Below the pieces are notes generated by a model. The model worked only from the letters and a program-made list of their open reading frames with translations, ran no database searches and was not told where the DNA came from. A stretch of DNA of 64,000 nucleotides, taken from Acidobacteriota bacterium. GTDB lineage: Bacteria > Acidobacteriota > Thermoanaerobaculia > Multivoradales > Multivoraceae. Every line of letters begins with the position of its first letter. Position 1 is the stretch's first letter. This document shows positions 1 through 8,774 of this stretch, piece after piece. The stretch lies in the NCBI GenBank assembly GCA_028875725.1, contig JAPPCR010000023.1, positions 341,620 to 405,619 of the forward strand. Direction: 5' to 3'. The position numbers were made by a program, and so were the translations under genes.

Positions 1-218
1 GCCATGGTCTCCGCCTCCTCGGTGGCCCGCTTGAGCGCGCTCACCGTCGCGTCGAGATGCACGATATGGCCCCTCAGCGTCCCGCGGTTGGGTGCCCGCC
101 CGACGCCGACGATCTCGAGGGCCGGTTCTCCGTCGACCTCGGTGCGCTCGGCGATCAACACGGCGACCTTCGCCGACCCCACGTCGATGGCGACCACATG
201 CGTATCCGTCTTCGGCAT
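1..218 (-). CDS. ftsA: Cell division protein FtsA, N-terminal part (truncated by window edge)
   Basis: The first 72 codons of an actin-like ATPase read in from the minus strand. They begin MPKTDTHVVAIDVGSAKVAV, which matches the phosphate-1 motif (IDVGSxKV) of FtsA. FtsA tethers FtsZ filaments to the inner membrane and recruits later divisome proteins. The ATG at 218 is chosen because the ATPase motif follows about ten residues later, as usual in FtsA. It lies 18 nt downstream of the ftsQ stop and is the last gene seen in the dcw cluster; ftsZ would be expected next, outside the window. Confidence 0.9.
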   Translation of the reverse strand, partial: MPKTDTHVVAIDVGSAKVAVLIAERTEVDGEPALEIVGVGRAPNRGTLRGHIVHLDATVSALKRATEEAETM

Positions 219-236
219 CCTCTTCGTCCTCTTTCG

Positions 237-1172
237 CTATGAAGGGGCTTGAACTCCGTCCCCGGTGGCCGCAGCGTCCTCCGTGTCCGTAGCGATCCCC
301 GCACCCGGCGCTTCCATCGACAGAACGATCCGATCCCTGAACCGCAGGTCCACGACTTCCGGATCGTTGTGTTCCGTGATCGCGCCGTGCAGCAGCTCGA
401 ACACCGAGGCCTTGGCCGTCAGATCGCTGCCGCGAACGAGCACGGTGGCCGGACGGCCGCTGCAGGAGAGCAGGTAGTCGTCCTCAACGATCCCGAAACT
501 GATGACCTCCACCGCCCGGACCTGACGTCCCCACTCGAACGCCCCGACTTCGGTCGCCACGTCGAGCGCCCGCTTCAGCGTTCGAGCGAGAACCTCACCC
601 GGCACGTCCCTGGATGCGACACCGCCAGCCCCCGGATTCCGCGCCGGGCCTTTCCCCAGACGATCTCCCGCCAGGGCGCTTTCGATCGACACGCTGACCA
701 GATCGCCATCGCACAGGTCGGGTGCCCGCTCACACGGCACGATCGTCCGGCCGTCCCGGTCGATCACCCATGCGCGGTCCCCGGCCGTGAACAGGGCCGC
801 CGGTTGATGCTCCACGACCCGCACAGTGAGTTCGTTCGGCAGGCGCTTGAGGAGTTGCGCCTCACGGATCCACTCGTGGTCGAGCCGTCTCGCGGCGGGC
901 TCGAGGGCGAGCAGCGGAAGGTTCCGTCCCTCCAGCGGAGCAAGCCGGCTCCGCACCCACTCCTCGGAGATCCGCTCGGCCTCCTCGATCTGGATCTCGA
1001 GCTCGAGATCGAACACCGGGGCCGTCGCCAGCCACACGCCGATCCCGACAACGGGCGCGATCCCGAGGAGGACTTTCCCGACGCCCAGCGCCAGCCAGAC
1101 GACGGGCCGCGGCCGCCTGCGGCGCACGGGACGGCGAGCGCCCGACAGCCTGCGAGTCGCGCGCCGACTCAC
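237..1172 (-). CDS. ftsQ: Cell division protein FtsQ (POTRA domain)
   Basis: Protein of 311 aa with an Arg-rich cytoplasmic N-terminus, one membrane segment at roughly residues 25-48, then a POTRA-like region (about 50-125) and a beta domain. FtsQ links early and late divisome proteins through FtsL and FtsB. The GTG start at 1172 overlaps the murC stop as GTGA and has a GAGGGGGA ribosome site 7 nt upstream. An upstream in-frame extension is open but lies inside murC. Its place between murC and ftsA is the standard dcw order; the intervening murB and ddl genes of many clusters are absent. Confidence 0.9.
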   Translation of the reverse strand: MSRRATRRLSGARRPVRRRRPRPVVWLALGVGKVLLGIAPVVGIGVWLATAPVFDLELEIQIEEAERISEEWVRSRLAPLEGRNLPLLALEPAARRLDHEWIREAQLLKRLPNELTVRVVEHQPAALFTAGDRAWVIDRDGRTIVPCERAPDLCDGDLVSVSIESALAGDRLGKGPARNPGAGGVASRDVPGEVLARTLKRALDVATEVGAFEWGRQVRAVEVISFGIVEDDYLLSCSGRPATVLVRGSDLTAKASVFELLHGAITEHNDPEVVDLRFRDRIVLSMEAPGAGIATDTEDAAATGDGVQAPS

Positions 1173-2593
1173 GAAACGTCCCCCTCGCCGGCGGCGAGTC
1201 GATGAGCCAGCCGGTAGATGTCGCCCGCTCCCAGCGTGAAGATCAGGTCGCCTTCGCCGACCTCGGAACGAAGCCGGTCGGGCGCCGCCTGCCACGGTCC
1301 GCAGCCGCTGATGCTCGGATGACCGGCGCGAGCAGCGGCGGCCACCACCAGACCCGCGTCGACTCCCGGGATGGGCCGCTCGCGGGACGGATAGATGTCG
1401 GCGACCAGCACGTTGTCGGCGAGCAGCAGGGAGCGGCCGAAGTCCTCCGCCATGTCCCTCGTGCGACTGAACAGATGGGGCTGGAACACGGCGTGGATCC
1501 GGCCCGTCCGGGCGCCGTTCCCGCCGCTGGGACCAATTACCTCGCGGGCCGCCTTCAGCGTCGCCTCGACTTCGGTCGGATGATGCGCGTAGTCGTCGAT
1601 CACCGTCGCACCGCGCCACTGCCCTACCCGCTCGAACCGCCGGTGGATGCCCCGGAAGCCCGAGAGAGCCCTGGCCGCCGCCTCGAAGTCGAGCCCGACG
1701 GCCCGCGCCGCGGCGACCGCCGCGAGGGCGTTCAGGACGTTGTGACGCCCAGGCAACGGCAGTTCCAGGACACCGAGCGGACCAAGGTGGGCGTCGGCGA
1801 CCCCGAAGCGGACACCCGCGCCGGTCGGCGACGCGTCGAGCGCCCGGAGGTCGACCCCCGGATCGAAGCCGTAGGTGACGATCCGCCGGTCGGCGAGGCG
1901 CGGCAGCAGGTCCCGGACGTTCGGGTCGTCCGCGCAGGCGATCACCTGGCCGAAGAAGGGGACGCGGCCGGCGAAACGCGCGAAGGCAGCCTGGATGTCG
2001 GCCAGATCGCGGTAGGTGTCGAGATGATCGACGTCGATGTTCGTGATCACCGCGACCACCGGCGCCAGATCGAGGAAACTCCGGTCGAACTCGTCCGCCT
2101 CGGCGACCAGGTAGTCGCTGCTCCCGTAGCGGGCGCCGGTGCCCGAAACGCGAAGGCGTCCGCCGACGATCACCGTGGGGTCGAGGCCGGCGTCCGTCAG
2201 CACGCTGCCGATAAGCGAGGTCGTCGTCGTCTTGCCGTGGGTACCGGCCACGGCGACGCCGTACTTGAGCCGCATCAGTTCGGCGAGCATCTGGGCGCGG
2301 CGGACGACAGGCACTCCCCGCCGCCGGGCTGCGACGACCTCCTCGTTCCCGGCCGGAACCGCGGACGAGATGATCACCAGGTCGGCCCGGTCGACGTTGT
2401 CCGCGCTGTGACCGATGGCGACTTGAGCGCCGAGCGCCGCGAGCCGCTCGGTCGTTTCGCTCCCCTCCAGGTCGGAGCCGCTGACCTTCAGCTGGTAGTT
2501 CAGCAGGATCTCGGCGATTCCGCTCATGCCGGCACCGCCGATGCCGACGAAGTGGACGCGCTTGAGCCCCGCGGTGCGCAGGAACAGCAGCAT
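1169..2593 (-). CDS. murC: UDP-N-acetylmuramate--L-alanine ligase MurC
   Basis: Protein of 474 aa that adds L-Ala to UDP-MurNAc using ATP in the cytoplasm. The nucleotide-fold N-terminus shows GIGGAGMSGIAEIL (about residue 16). The Mur ligase P-loop is GTHGKTTTTS (about residue 120), followed by the central NIDVDHLD motif and a C-terminal domain with DDYAHHP. Length is normal for MurC. The ATG at 2593 shares bases with the murG stop (TGATG), which implies translational coupling. Confidence 0.96.
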   Translation of the reverse strand: MLLFLRTAGLKRVHFVGIGGAGMSGIAEILLNYQLKVSGSDLEGSETTERLAALGAQVAIGHSADNVDRADLVIISSAVPAGNEEVVAARRRGVPVVRRAQMLAELMRLKYGVAVAGTHGKTTTTSLIGSVLTDAGLDPTVIVGGRLRVSGTGARYGSSDYLVAEADEFDRSFLDLAPVVAVITNIDVDHLDTYRDLADIQAAFARFAGRVPFFGQVIACADDPNVRDLLPRLADRRIVTYGFDPGVDLRALDASPTGAGVRFGVADAHLGPLGVLELPLPGRHNVLNALAAVAAARAVGLDFEAAARALSGFRGIHRRFERVGQWRGATVIDDYAHHPTEVEATLKAAREVIGPSGGNGARTGRIHAVFQPHLFSRTRDMAEDFGRSLLLADNVLVADIYPSRERPIPGVDAGLVVAAAARAGHPSISGCGPWQAAPDRLRSEVGEGDLIFTLGAGDIYRLAHRLAAGEGDVS

Positions 2594-3714
2594 CAGCCGG
2601 CCCTCCCCCGGCGCCCGGAGGTTCCGCGCTCCGCGATCTCGCACACCCGGGCGGCGATGTCGCTCGCCGCGTCGGTCCGACTCAGGCCCCGAGCCGCCCC
2701 CGCCATCGCCAGCAGACGCCCGCGATCCGCAATCAGCCGGGCGCAGCGGTCCGCCGCTGCTTCGCCCTGCAGGTCGTCCTGGTCGACCAGGATCGCGGCT
2801 CCCGCCCCGACCATTGCGCAGGCGTTCCCGCGCTGGTGCCCGGCGGCCATCGGCAGCGGGACATAGACCGCCGGCCGGCCGGCGGCGGCGATCTCGGCCA
2901 CGGTCACCGCTCCGGCGCGCGACACGATCAGGTCGTGCGCCTGCATGGCGCCGGCGGTGTCCCGGATGAAGCCGGTCACCGTCGAGGAAAGCGCCGGCGT
3001 GGCCACTCCCCGGTAACGGTCGCGGGTCTCGTCGACCCAGGCCGGGCCGGACTGGTGCGTGACTTCGACCCGGCTCGGCCCGGCGGCACGGGCGAACAGA
3101 CCGGGCAGATGACGGTTGAGCGCATTGGAACCCTGACTGCCGCCAAGCACCAGGACCCGAACGCGGTCGCCCGGAAGACGCAGTTCCTCGATCTCCCGGA
3201 AGGCCCGCCGCACCGGCACGCCGACCAGCCGCGCCTCGCACAAGAGGCTCCCGGCCGCGGACTCGAAGGCGACGCCCGCCTCGGTCGCGAAGCGCGACAG
3301 TCTCCGGTTGGCGGCGCCGCTCTCCGCGTTCGGTTCGAGCAGGTAGAGCCCGCAGCCATGGAGCCGGGCGGCCAGAGCCGCCGGCGCGCAGACATAGCCG
3401 CCCGTCGCGAACACGAGCGCCGCGCGGAACCGGCGCAGCAACGCCGCGGCGCGGAGGGTCGAGAACAGGAGGACCGCCAGGGCAACCGCACGCTGCGCGC
3501 CGCCGCGGTCGACGAACGGTCGGGCGGGGAGCGCCCTGAAGTCGACTCCGGCCGACGCCACCAACCGTTCCTCGAGGCTGCCGCGGCGGCCGACCCAGGC
3601 GGCGTTCCAGCCGAGAGTCCGCAGCTCGTCGGCCACCGCCAGGCCGGGGAAGACGTGGCCGCCCGTGCCGCCGCCGGAAAAGACGACCGTGCCGCGGTGA
3701 GTGCCGGTGCTCAT
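2593..3714 (-). CDS. murG: Undecaprenyldiphospho-muramoylpentapeptide beta-N-acetylglucosaminyltransferase MurG
   Basis: Protein of 373 aa that transfers GlcNAc onto lipid I to make lipid II at the inner face of the membrane (GT28 family). The N-terminal glycine loop SGGGTGGHVFPGLAVADEL and the second-domain loop VLGGSQGSNALN are both present, as is the C-terminal GAGAAILVDQDDL acceptor/donor region. The ATG at 3714 overlaps the ftsW stop (ATGA). Gene order ftsW-murG-murC is the classical dcw arrangement. Confidence 0.95.
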   Translation of the reverse strand: MSTGTHRGTVVFSGGGTGGHVFPGLAVADELRTLGWNAAWVGRRGSLEERLVASAGVDFRALPARPFVDRGGAQRAVALAVLLFSTLRAAALLRRFRAALVFATGGYVCAPAALAARLHGCGLYLLEPNAESGAANRRLSRFATEAGVAFESAAGSLLCEARLVGVPVRRAFREIEELRLPGDRVRVLVLGGSQGSNALNRHLPGLFARAAGPSRVEVTHQSGPAWVDETRDRYRGVATPALSSTVTGFIRDTAGAMQAHDLIVSRAGAVTVAEIAAAGRPAVYVPLPMAAGHQRGNACAMVGAGAAILVDQDDLQGEAAADRCARLIADRGRLLAMAGAARGLSRTDAASDIAARVCEIAERGTSGRRGRAG

Positions 3715-4787
3715 CCATGCTCCGAGACGCTCAACAGCAGACCGCAGGCGATGAGGGTCATGACGAGGGACGACCCCCCGTGCGACAGGAACGGCAGCGG
3801 CGTGCCGGTCACCGGCACCAGGCCGACCGTGACGCTGACGTTCACCAGGACCTGGATCAGGACCGCCGACGTCAGCCCCCAGGCAAGGAAGCGACCGAAA
3901 GCATCCGGAGCGCGGTGTCCGGCGGCATAGCCGCGCCAGGCAAGCACCGAAAAGGCGGCCAACACCGCGGCGGCGCCGAGCAGGCCGAGTTCCTCGCTGA
4001 CGATCGAGAAGATGAAGTCGGAACTCGCGAGCGGCAGGAAGTAGAGCTTCTGGGCGCTTTCTCCCAGACCCTGGCCGGTCAGGCCGCCCGATCCGATCGC
4101 GATCCAGGACTGCAGCACCTGGAAGCCGTTTCCGGAGGGATCGTTCTCGGGTGAAAGAAAGCCGAGGAGGCGTTCCCTGCGGTAGGGCTCCGACCAGATG
4201 AAGACAGCGAACAACCCCGGCAGAACCACCATCGCGGGAGCGATCCAGCGCCAGGAGAGGCCGGCAAGGAAGAGCATGACCCCGGCGATCCCCAGAATGA
4301 GCGCGGCGCTGCCGAAGTCCGGCGCCTGCAGGACGAGCAGGGTGACCAGCCCCACCGCGAGGCCGCAGGGCACGAGCACCCGGGGCTGGCTGACACCCTC
4401 CGGACAGCGGTGGATCTGGTAGGCGACGAAGACGACGACCGCGATCTTGGCCAGCTCCGACGGCTGGAAGGTCAGCGGCCCCACGGACAGCCAGCGGCTG
4501 CTGCCGTTGATCGGCGCCGACGCCAGCACGACGACCAGCAGGAGGAGCGACGCACCAAGGCCGGCATGGACCAGCCATGGCTTCGCCCAGCGCCGGTAGT
4601 CGATGCTCATGATGACAAGCATCGCCACCAGGCCGAAGACGGCCGCGAGCAACTGGGTGACGAACTGGCGCTTGAAGCCGCCGCCGGGGTCGGGCGGGTT
4701 GGCCGAGTAGACCATCACCAGGCCCGCCACGACGAGCAGCACGACGACCATGAAGAGGACCTTGTCGATCGCGAGCTTCCTAGCCAT
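3711..4787 (-). CDS. ftsW: SEDS-family peptidoglycan glycosyltransferase FtsW
   Basis: Polytopic membrane protein of 358 aa with about ten hydrophobic segments. SEDS proteins polymerise lipid II at the septum together with a class B PBP, here FtsI from the same cluster. The signature near the C-terminus, GTPLPFLSHGGSSLVM, and the loop SGNGFQVLQSWIAIGSGG are typical of FtsW/RodA. The ATG at 4787 lies 8 nt upstream of the end of murD, so the two genes overlap slightly. The dcw context favours FtsW over RodA. Confidence 0.94.
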   Translation of the reverse strand: MARKLAIDKVLFMVVVLLVVAGLVMVYSANPPDPGGGFKRQFVTQLLAAVFGLVAMLVIMSIDYRRWAKPWLVHAGLGASLLLLVVVLASAPINGSSRWLSVGPLTFQPSELAKIAVVVFVAYQIHRCPEGVSQPRVLVPCGLAVGLVTLLVLQAPDFGSAALILGIAGVMLFLAGLSWRWIAPAMVVLPGLFAVFIWSEPYRRERLLGFLSPENDPSGNGFQVLQSWIAIGSGGLTGQGLGESAQKLYFLPLASSDFIFSIVSEELGLLGAAAVLAAFSVLAWRGYAAGHRAPDAFGRFLAWGLTSAVLIQVLVNVSVTVGLVPVTGTPLPFLSHGGSSLVMTLIACGLLLSVSEHG

Positions 4788-6234
4788 GGCCGCGCTCCCC
4801 GCCGGCCATCGCCAGCGCCCGCACCTGTTCCTCGAAGCGGCGGCCGCGCTCCGCGAAGTCCTCGAACTGGTCGAAGCTGGCGCAGGCCGGCGACAGCAGT
4901 ACCGCCTGGCCTTCGCTCGCGGCCGCCGACGCCGCTTCGACCGCGCGCTCCAGCGTCCCGCACGGGCGGCACTCGACAGCGCCGCGGAGCACCGAGGCGA
5001 TGACCGGGGCCGCCTCGCCGATCAGGTACACCGCCGCCGCCCTGGCGCCGGCCACCGACGCCAGTTCGGCGAAGGCCGCGCCCTCGTCCTTCGCCCGGCC
5101 GCCGAGGATCAGGTGGACGCTGCCCTCACCGAACCCGGTCAGCGCCTTCATCGTCGCCGCCGGGTTCGTCGCCTTGGAGTCGTTGTAGTAGCGGACGCCG
5201 CCGACCGTGCCGACGAGGCGCATCCGATGGGGCAGGCCGTCGAAGCCGCGCAACGCCGGCGCGAAGCGGCTCGGATCGGCGCCGACGGCCGCCGCGAGCA
5301 GAGCGGCCGCCATCGCGTTCTCCACGTTGTGCAAGCCGTCGAGCGCCAGGTCGTCAAGCCGGAACAGCTCTCGCCGGAACTCCGGCCCCACCTCGATCAC
5401 CCGGTCGCGGTCGAGATAGCAGCCATCCTCGACCTGTCGCAGCCGGGAGAAGAACCGGCGCCTCACGGCGGCCGGCGCGCCGTCGCGGCCGCTGCTCCAG
5501 CGGCGGGCCTCACCGTCGTCGGCGTTCACGACCGCGACGTCGCCGGCGGCCTGCCTGCCGAAGATGCGCGCCTTCGCGGCGGCGTACTCGGAGACGTTCG
5601 CGTAGCGGTCGAGATGGTCGGGGCTGATGTTGAGCAGGGCCGCCGCACGGGGGCGGAACCGGTCGATCCCCTCGAGCTGGAAGCTGGAGAGCTCCACGAC
5701 GAAGACGCGGCCCGGCGGACCGTCCACCCGAGCGCATAGCGGCGTGCCGATGTTGCCGCAGACCTCCACCGGGTAACCGGCCGCCTCGAGCAGCGCCCCG
5801 GTGAGCGCGGTCGTCGTGCTCTTGCCGTTGCTGCCCGTCACGCCGACCACGGTCGGCGAAGCCTCAGCCTCCAGGAGGCGCCAGGCGAGTTCGACTTCGG
5901 CCAGGATCGGAACGCGGGCCGAGCGGGCGGCTCGCAGCAGCGGACGGTCTGGCGGCACACCCGGACTCAGCACGATCGCGTCGAGGTCGGCCGGCAACTC
6001 CGCCCCTTCTTCGGCCAGAAGCTCGTCGACCCGCTCCGTTCGCAACAGCTCACCGGCTCCAGGAGGCAGGTCCTCGGCCAGACGGCCGTCGACCGCCACC
6101 ACGCGGACGTCCCGGTCGGAGAGCACCCGGGACGCCGCCACCCCCGACAAGCCCAGGCCGTAGACCAGCGCACTTTCCCAGGCGGAAACCGGCGCCGCCA
6201 TGGACGTCCCCATACGGCTCACTTCAAGAGTCAC
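4780..6234 (-). CDS. murD: UDP-N-acetylmuramoylalanine--D-glutamate ligase MurD
   Basis: Protein of 484 aa that adds D-Glu to UDP-MurNAc-L-Ala. It has the N-terminal dinucleotide fold (VYGLGLSGVAASRVL), the P-loop GVTGSNGKSTTTAL, the central LNISPDHLDRY motif and YNDSKATNPAAT in the ATP-binding region. The GTG at 6234 is chosen because GAGGT sits five bases upstream. An internal ATG twelve codons later would give a length nearer the family norm and remains possible. It follows mraY after 3 nt. Confidence 0.95.
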   Translation of the reverse strand: MTLEVSRMGTSMAAPVSAWESALVYGLGLSGVAASRVLSDRDVRVVAVDGRLAEDLPPGAGELLRTERVDELLAEEGAELPADLDAIVLSPGVPPDRPLLRAARSARVPILAEVELAWRLLEAEASPTVVGVTGSNGKSTTTALTGALLEAAGYPVEVCGNIGTPLCARVDGPPGRVFVVELSSFQLEGIDRFRPRAAALLNISPDHLDRYANVSEYAAAKARIFGRQAAGDVAVVNADDGEARRWSSGRDGAPAAVRRRFFSRLRQVEDGCYLDRDRVIEVGPEFRRELFRLDDLALDGLHNVENAMAAALLAAAVGADPSRFAPALRGFDGLPHRMRLVGTVGGVRYYNDSKATNPAATMKALTGFGEGSVHLILGGRAKDEGAAFAELASVAGARAAAVYLIGEAAPVIASVLRGAVECRPCGTLERAVEAASAAASEGQAVLLSPACASFDQFEDFAERGRRFEEQVRALAMAGGERGHG

Positions 6235-6237
6235 CCG

Positions 6238-7314
6238 CTACCTCAACTTCAGGGTCGAGAGACCCAGGAACGCGAACAGGACGGCGAGGATCCAGAAGCG
6301 GACGATGACCTGGTTCTCGCTCCAGCCGCGGAGCTCGAAGTGGTGGTGCAGCGGCGCCATCCGCAGCACCCGCTTGCCGGTCATCTTGAAGGACGCCACC
6401 TGGACGATCACCGACAGCGCCTCCAGCACGAACAGCCCGCCGACCAGGACCAGCAGCAGCTCCTGCTTGGAGAGCACGGCCACCGCGCCGATCGTGCCGC
6501 CGATCGCCAGCGACCCGACGTCGCCCATGAACACCTGGGCGGGATGGGCGTTGAACCAGAGGAAGCCCAGACTGGCGCCGACCAGGGCGGAACAGATGAT
6601 CGCGACCTCACCGGCCCCCGGCACGTAGGACACCTGCAGGTAGCGGGCGGCGATCGAGTTGCCGGCGATGTAGGCGAAGACCGCGTAGGTGGCGGCCGCG
6701 ACCAGGGTGGCGCCGATGGCCAACCCGTCGAGCCCGTCCGTCAGGTTGACCGCGTTCGAGGATCCCGCGATCAGGATGGCGACGAACGGGATGTAGAAGA
6801 CCCCGAGTTCGAGCACGAGGGTCTTGAAGAACGGGAAGCTCAGGTTCGCGTCGAGGTCCGTGAGGTTGACGAGGGCGGCGCCGAGTGCCGCGCCGACGAC
6901 CAGCTGCAGGGCGAACTTCGCCCTCATGCTCAGGCCCCCGTTGTCGCGCCGCCTCACCTTGAGCAGGTCGTCGACGAAGCCGACGGCGCCCAGCCCGATC
7001 GTCGTACCGATGGCGAGCCAGACGTAGACGTTCGAAAGGTCCGACCAGAGCAGCGTCGGCACGATGACGGCGGTCAGGATCAACAGCCCGCCCATCGTCG
7101 GCGTACCGGCCTTGCTCTGGTGCCGCTCCGGCCCCTCCTCGCGGATCGTCTGGCCGATCGAGAGCCGCCGGGCCGCCCGAATGAAACTGGGGCCCAGGAC
7201 CAGGCTGAGCACGACGCCGGTCAGAGCCGCGCAGGCGCAACGGAAGGTGATGTACTGAATGACGTTGAAGGGTGCGATCCGCTCGCCGAGCGGCAACAGC
7301 AGGTCCAGGAGCAT
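6238..7314 (-). CDS. mraY: Phospho-N-acetylmuramoyl-pentapeptide transferase MraY
   Basis: Integral membrane enzyme of 358 aa that joins UDP-MurNAc-pentapeptide to undecaprenyl phosphate to give lipid I. Family motifs are present in order: VGFVDDLLKV (catalytic Asp pair), NLTDGLDGLA, WFNAHPAQVFMGDVGS and the C-terminal histidine motif PLHHHFELRGW. About ten membrane segments are visible and length is typical. The ATG at 7314 overlaps the murF stop (TGATG). Confidence 0.97.
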   Translation of the reverse strand: MLLDLLLPLGERIAPFNVIQYITFRCACAALTGVVLSLVLGPSFIRAARRLSIGQTIREEGPERHQSKAGTPTMGGLLILTAVIVPTLLWSDLSNVYVWLAIGTTIGLGAVGFVDDLLKVRRRDNGGLSMRAKFALQLVVGAALGAALVNLTDLDANLSFPFFKTLVLELGVFYIPFVAILIAGSSNAVNLTDGLDGLAIGATLVAAATYAVFAYIAGNSIAARYLQVSYVPGAGEVAIICSALVGASLGFLWFNAHPAQVFMGDVGSLAIGGTIGAVAVLSKQELLLVLVGGLFVLEALSVIVQVASFKMTGKRVLRMAPLHHHFELRGWSENQVIVRFWILAVLFAFLGLSTLKLR

Positions 7315-8774
7315 CAGTTCGGCCTCTCCTGAAGCAGCGCCTCCACCAGGTGCTCCAGCGCCGCGCCTCGCGAGCCCTTGACGAGGACCACGTCGCCCTC
7401 CCCGATCAGAAGGGGGGCCCCCGCGCTCGCGGCCCGCGTGTCCTCGAACCAGGCGGTCTCGACGCCAGCCTCCCCGGCGGCCGCGACCGTCCCGGACGCC
7501 AGCTCGCCGACGCCGACGACCAGGCCGAAACCGCGTTCCGCCGCGTCGCGGCCCAACTGCCGGTGGTAGCGGCGCTCGGCGCTGCCCAACTCCAGCATGT
7601 CGCCCAGAATCGCGACATGGCGCTGGCCGTCGAGCAGGCGCGCCGCCTCGAGCGCCAGGCGCGCCGCCTCGGGGTTCGAGTTGTACGAGTCGTCCACCAG
7701 GGTGGCGCCCGACGGCAGCGAGACGACTTCGCCGCGGCCGGCGCCGGGACGGGAACGGCGCGCCGCCGACGCGACTTTCTCGATCGGCACGCCCAGCCGC
7801 AGGGCGCAGGCCGCCGCGGCCAGGAAGTTCTCGACGTTCACCCTGCCGTGCAGCGGCAACTCGACGTTCGCCGAGGCACCCCGGTACTCCAGCCTGAATC
7901 GCGTGCCCGGCTCTCCAGCCAGGGGCTCGACCCCGTGAGCCGTGACCTCGGCCCGCGGAAGCTTGCTCCGCGCCGGTTCCACTTCGTACCAGACCACGCT
8001 CTCCACACTCTTCGCCCTGGCCGGGGCCGCCTCCCGGCGCCGCGCAGCCAGGTATCGCTCGACCAGACCGACCACTCGCGGGTCGCCGGCGTTGGCGACG
8101 ATCAGACCGTCGGCGGCGAGGCCTTCCAGGAGTTCCGCCTTGGCACGGGCGATCGCCTCGACGTCCGCCGGGGCGCCGGCCGGTTCCTCGAAGCCGGCGA
8201 GATGCGCCGGCCGGACGTTCGTGAAGATGGCCACGTCCGGCCGCCCCAGGCGGCTCACCGCCGCCAGTTCGCCCGGCACCGACATCCCCATCTCGGCGAC
8301 CAACCACTCGCAATCCGTGCCCGTGGCCAGCAGCGTAAGCGGGAAACCGAGCAGGTTGTTCAGGTTGCCCGGGCTCTTGCGTACCCGCCAGCATTCGCCG
8401 AGCAGGAGGGCCAGCAGGTCCTTCGTCGTCGTCTTTCCCGCGGAGCCGGTCACTGCGGCCACGCGGATATCGAGAAGCCGCCGGTGATCGCGAGTCAGCT
8501 CGTGCAGCGCCTCCGCCACGTCGTCGACCCGGATCTGGGGACAGCCGGCGTCCGCCGCGGGCGTTCTGACCACCGCCGCCGCCGCGCCCGCGGCCAGGGC
8601 TGCCGCCACGAAGCGGTGACCGTCGGTCCGCTCTCCGGGCAGCGCGAAGAAGAGCTCGCCGCCTTCGACCCGCCGCGAATCGATCGCGGCGCCGCGGTAG
8701 CAGGCGCCGCCGTCGACCTCTCCGATCAGTGTGCCGTTCATGACTTTGGCCGCATCAGCGAGGAGCCGCCTCAC
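7314..8774 (-). CDS. murF: UDP-N-acetylmuramoyl-tripeptide--D-alanyl-D-alanine ligase MurF
   Basis: Protein of 486 aa that adds the D-Ala-D-Ala dipeptide to the UDP-MurNAc tripeptide. The N-terminal substrate domain has DSRRVEGGELFFALPGE. The P-loop is AVTGSAGKTTTKDL, followed by GNLNNLLGFPLTLL and VDDSYNSNPEA, all characteristic of MurF rather than MurE. The GTG start at 8774 overlaps the murE stop in a GTGA junction. Confidence 0.95.
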   Translation of the reverse strand: MRRLLADAAKVMNGTLIGEVDGGACYRGAAIDSRRVEGGELFFALPGERTDGHRFVAAALAAGAAAAVVRTPAADAGCPQIRVDDVAEALHELTRDHRRLLDIRVAAVTGSAGKTTTKDLLALLLGECWRVRKSPGNLNNLLGFPLTLLATGTDCEWLVAEMGMSVPGELAAVSRLGRPDVAIFTNVRPAHLAGFEEPAGAPADVEAIARAKAELLEGLAADGLIVANAGDPRVVGLVERYLAARRREAAPARAKSVESVVWYEVEPARSKLPRAEVTAHGVEPLAGEPGTRFRLEYRGASANVELPLHGRVNVENFLAAAACALRLGVPIEKVASAARRSRPGAGRGEVVSLPSGATLVDDSYNSNPEAARLALEAARLLDGQRHVAILGDMLELGSAERRYHRQLGRDAAERGFGLVVGVGELASGTVAAAGEAGVETAWFEDTRAASAGAPLLIGEGDVVLVKGSRGAALEHLVEALLQERPN

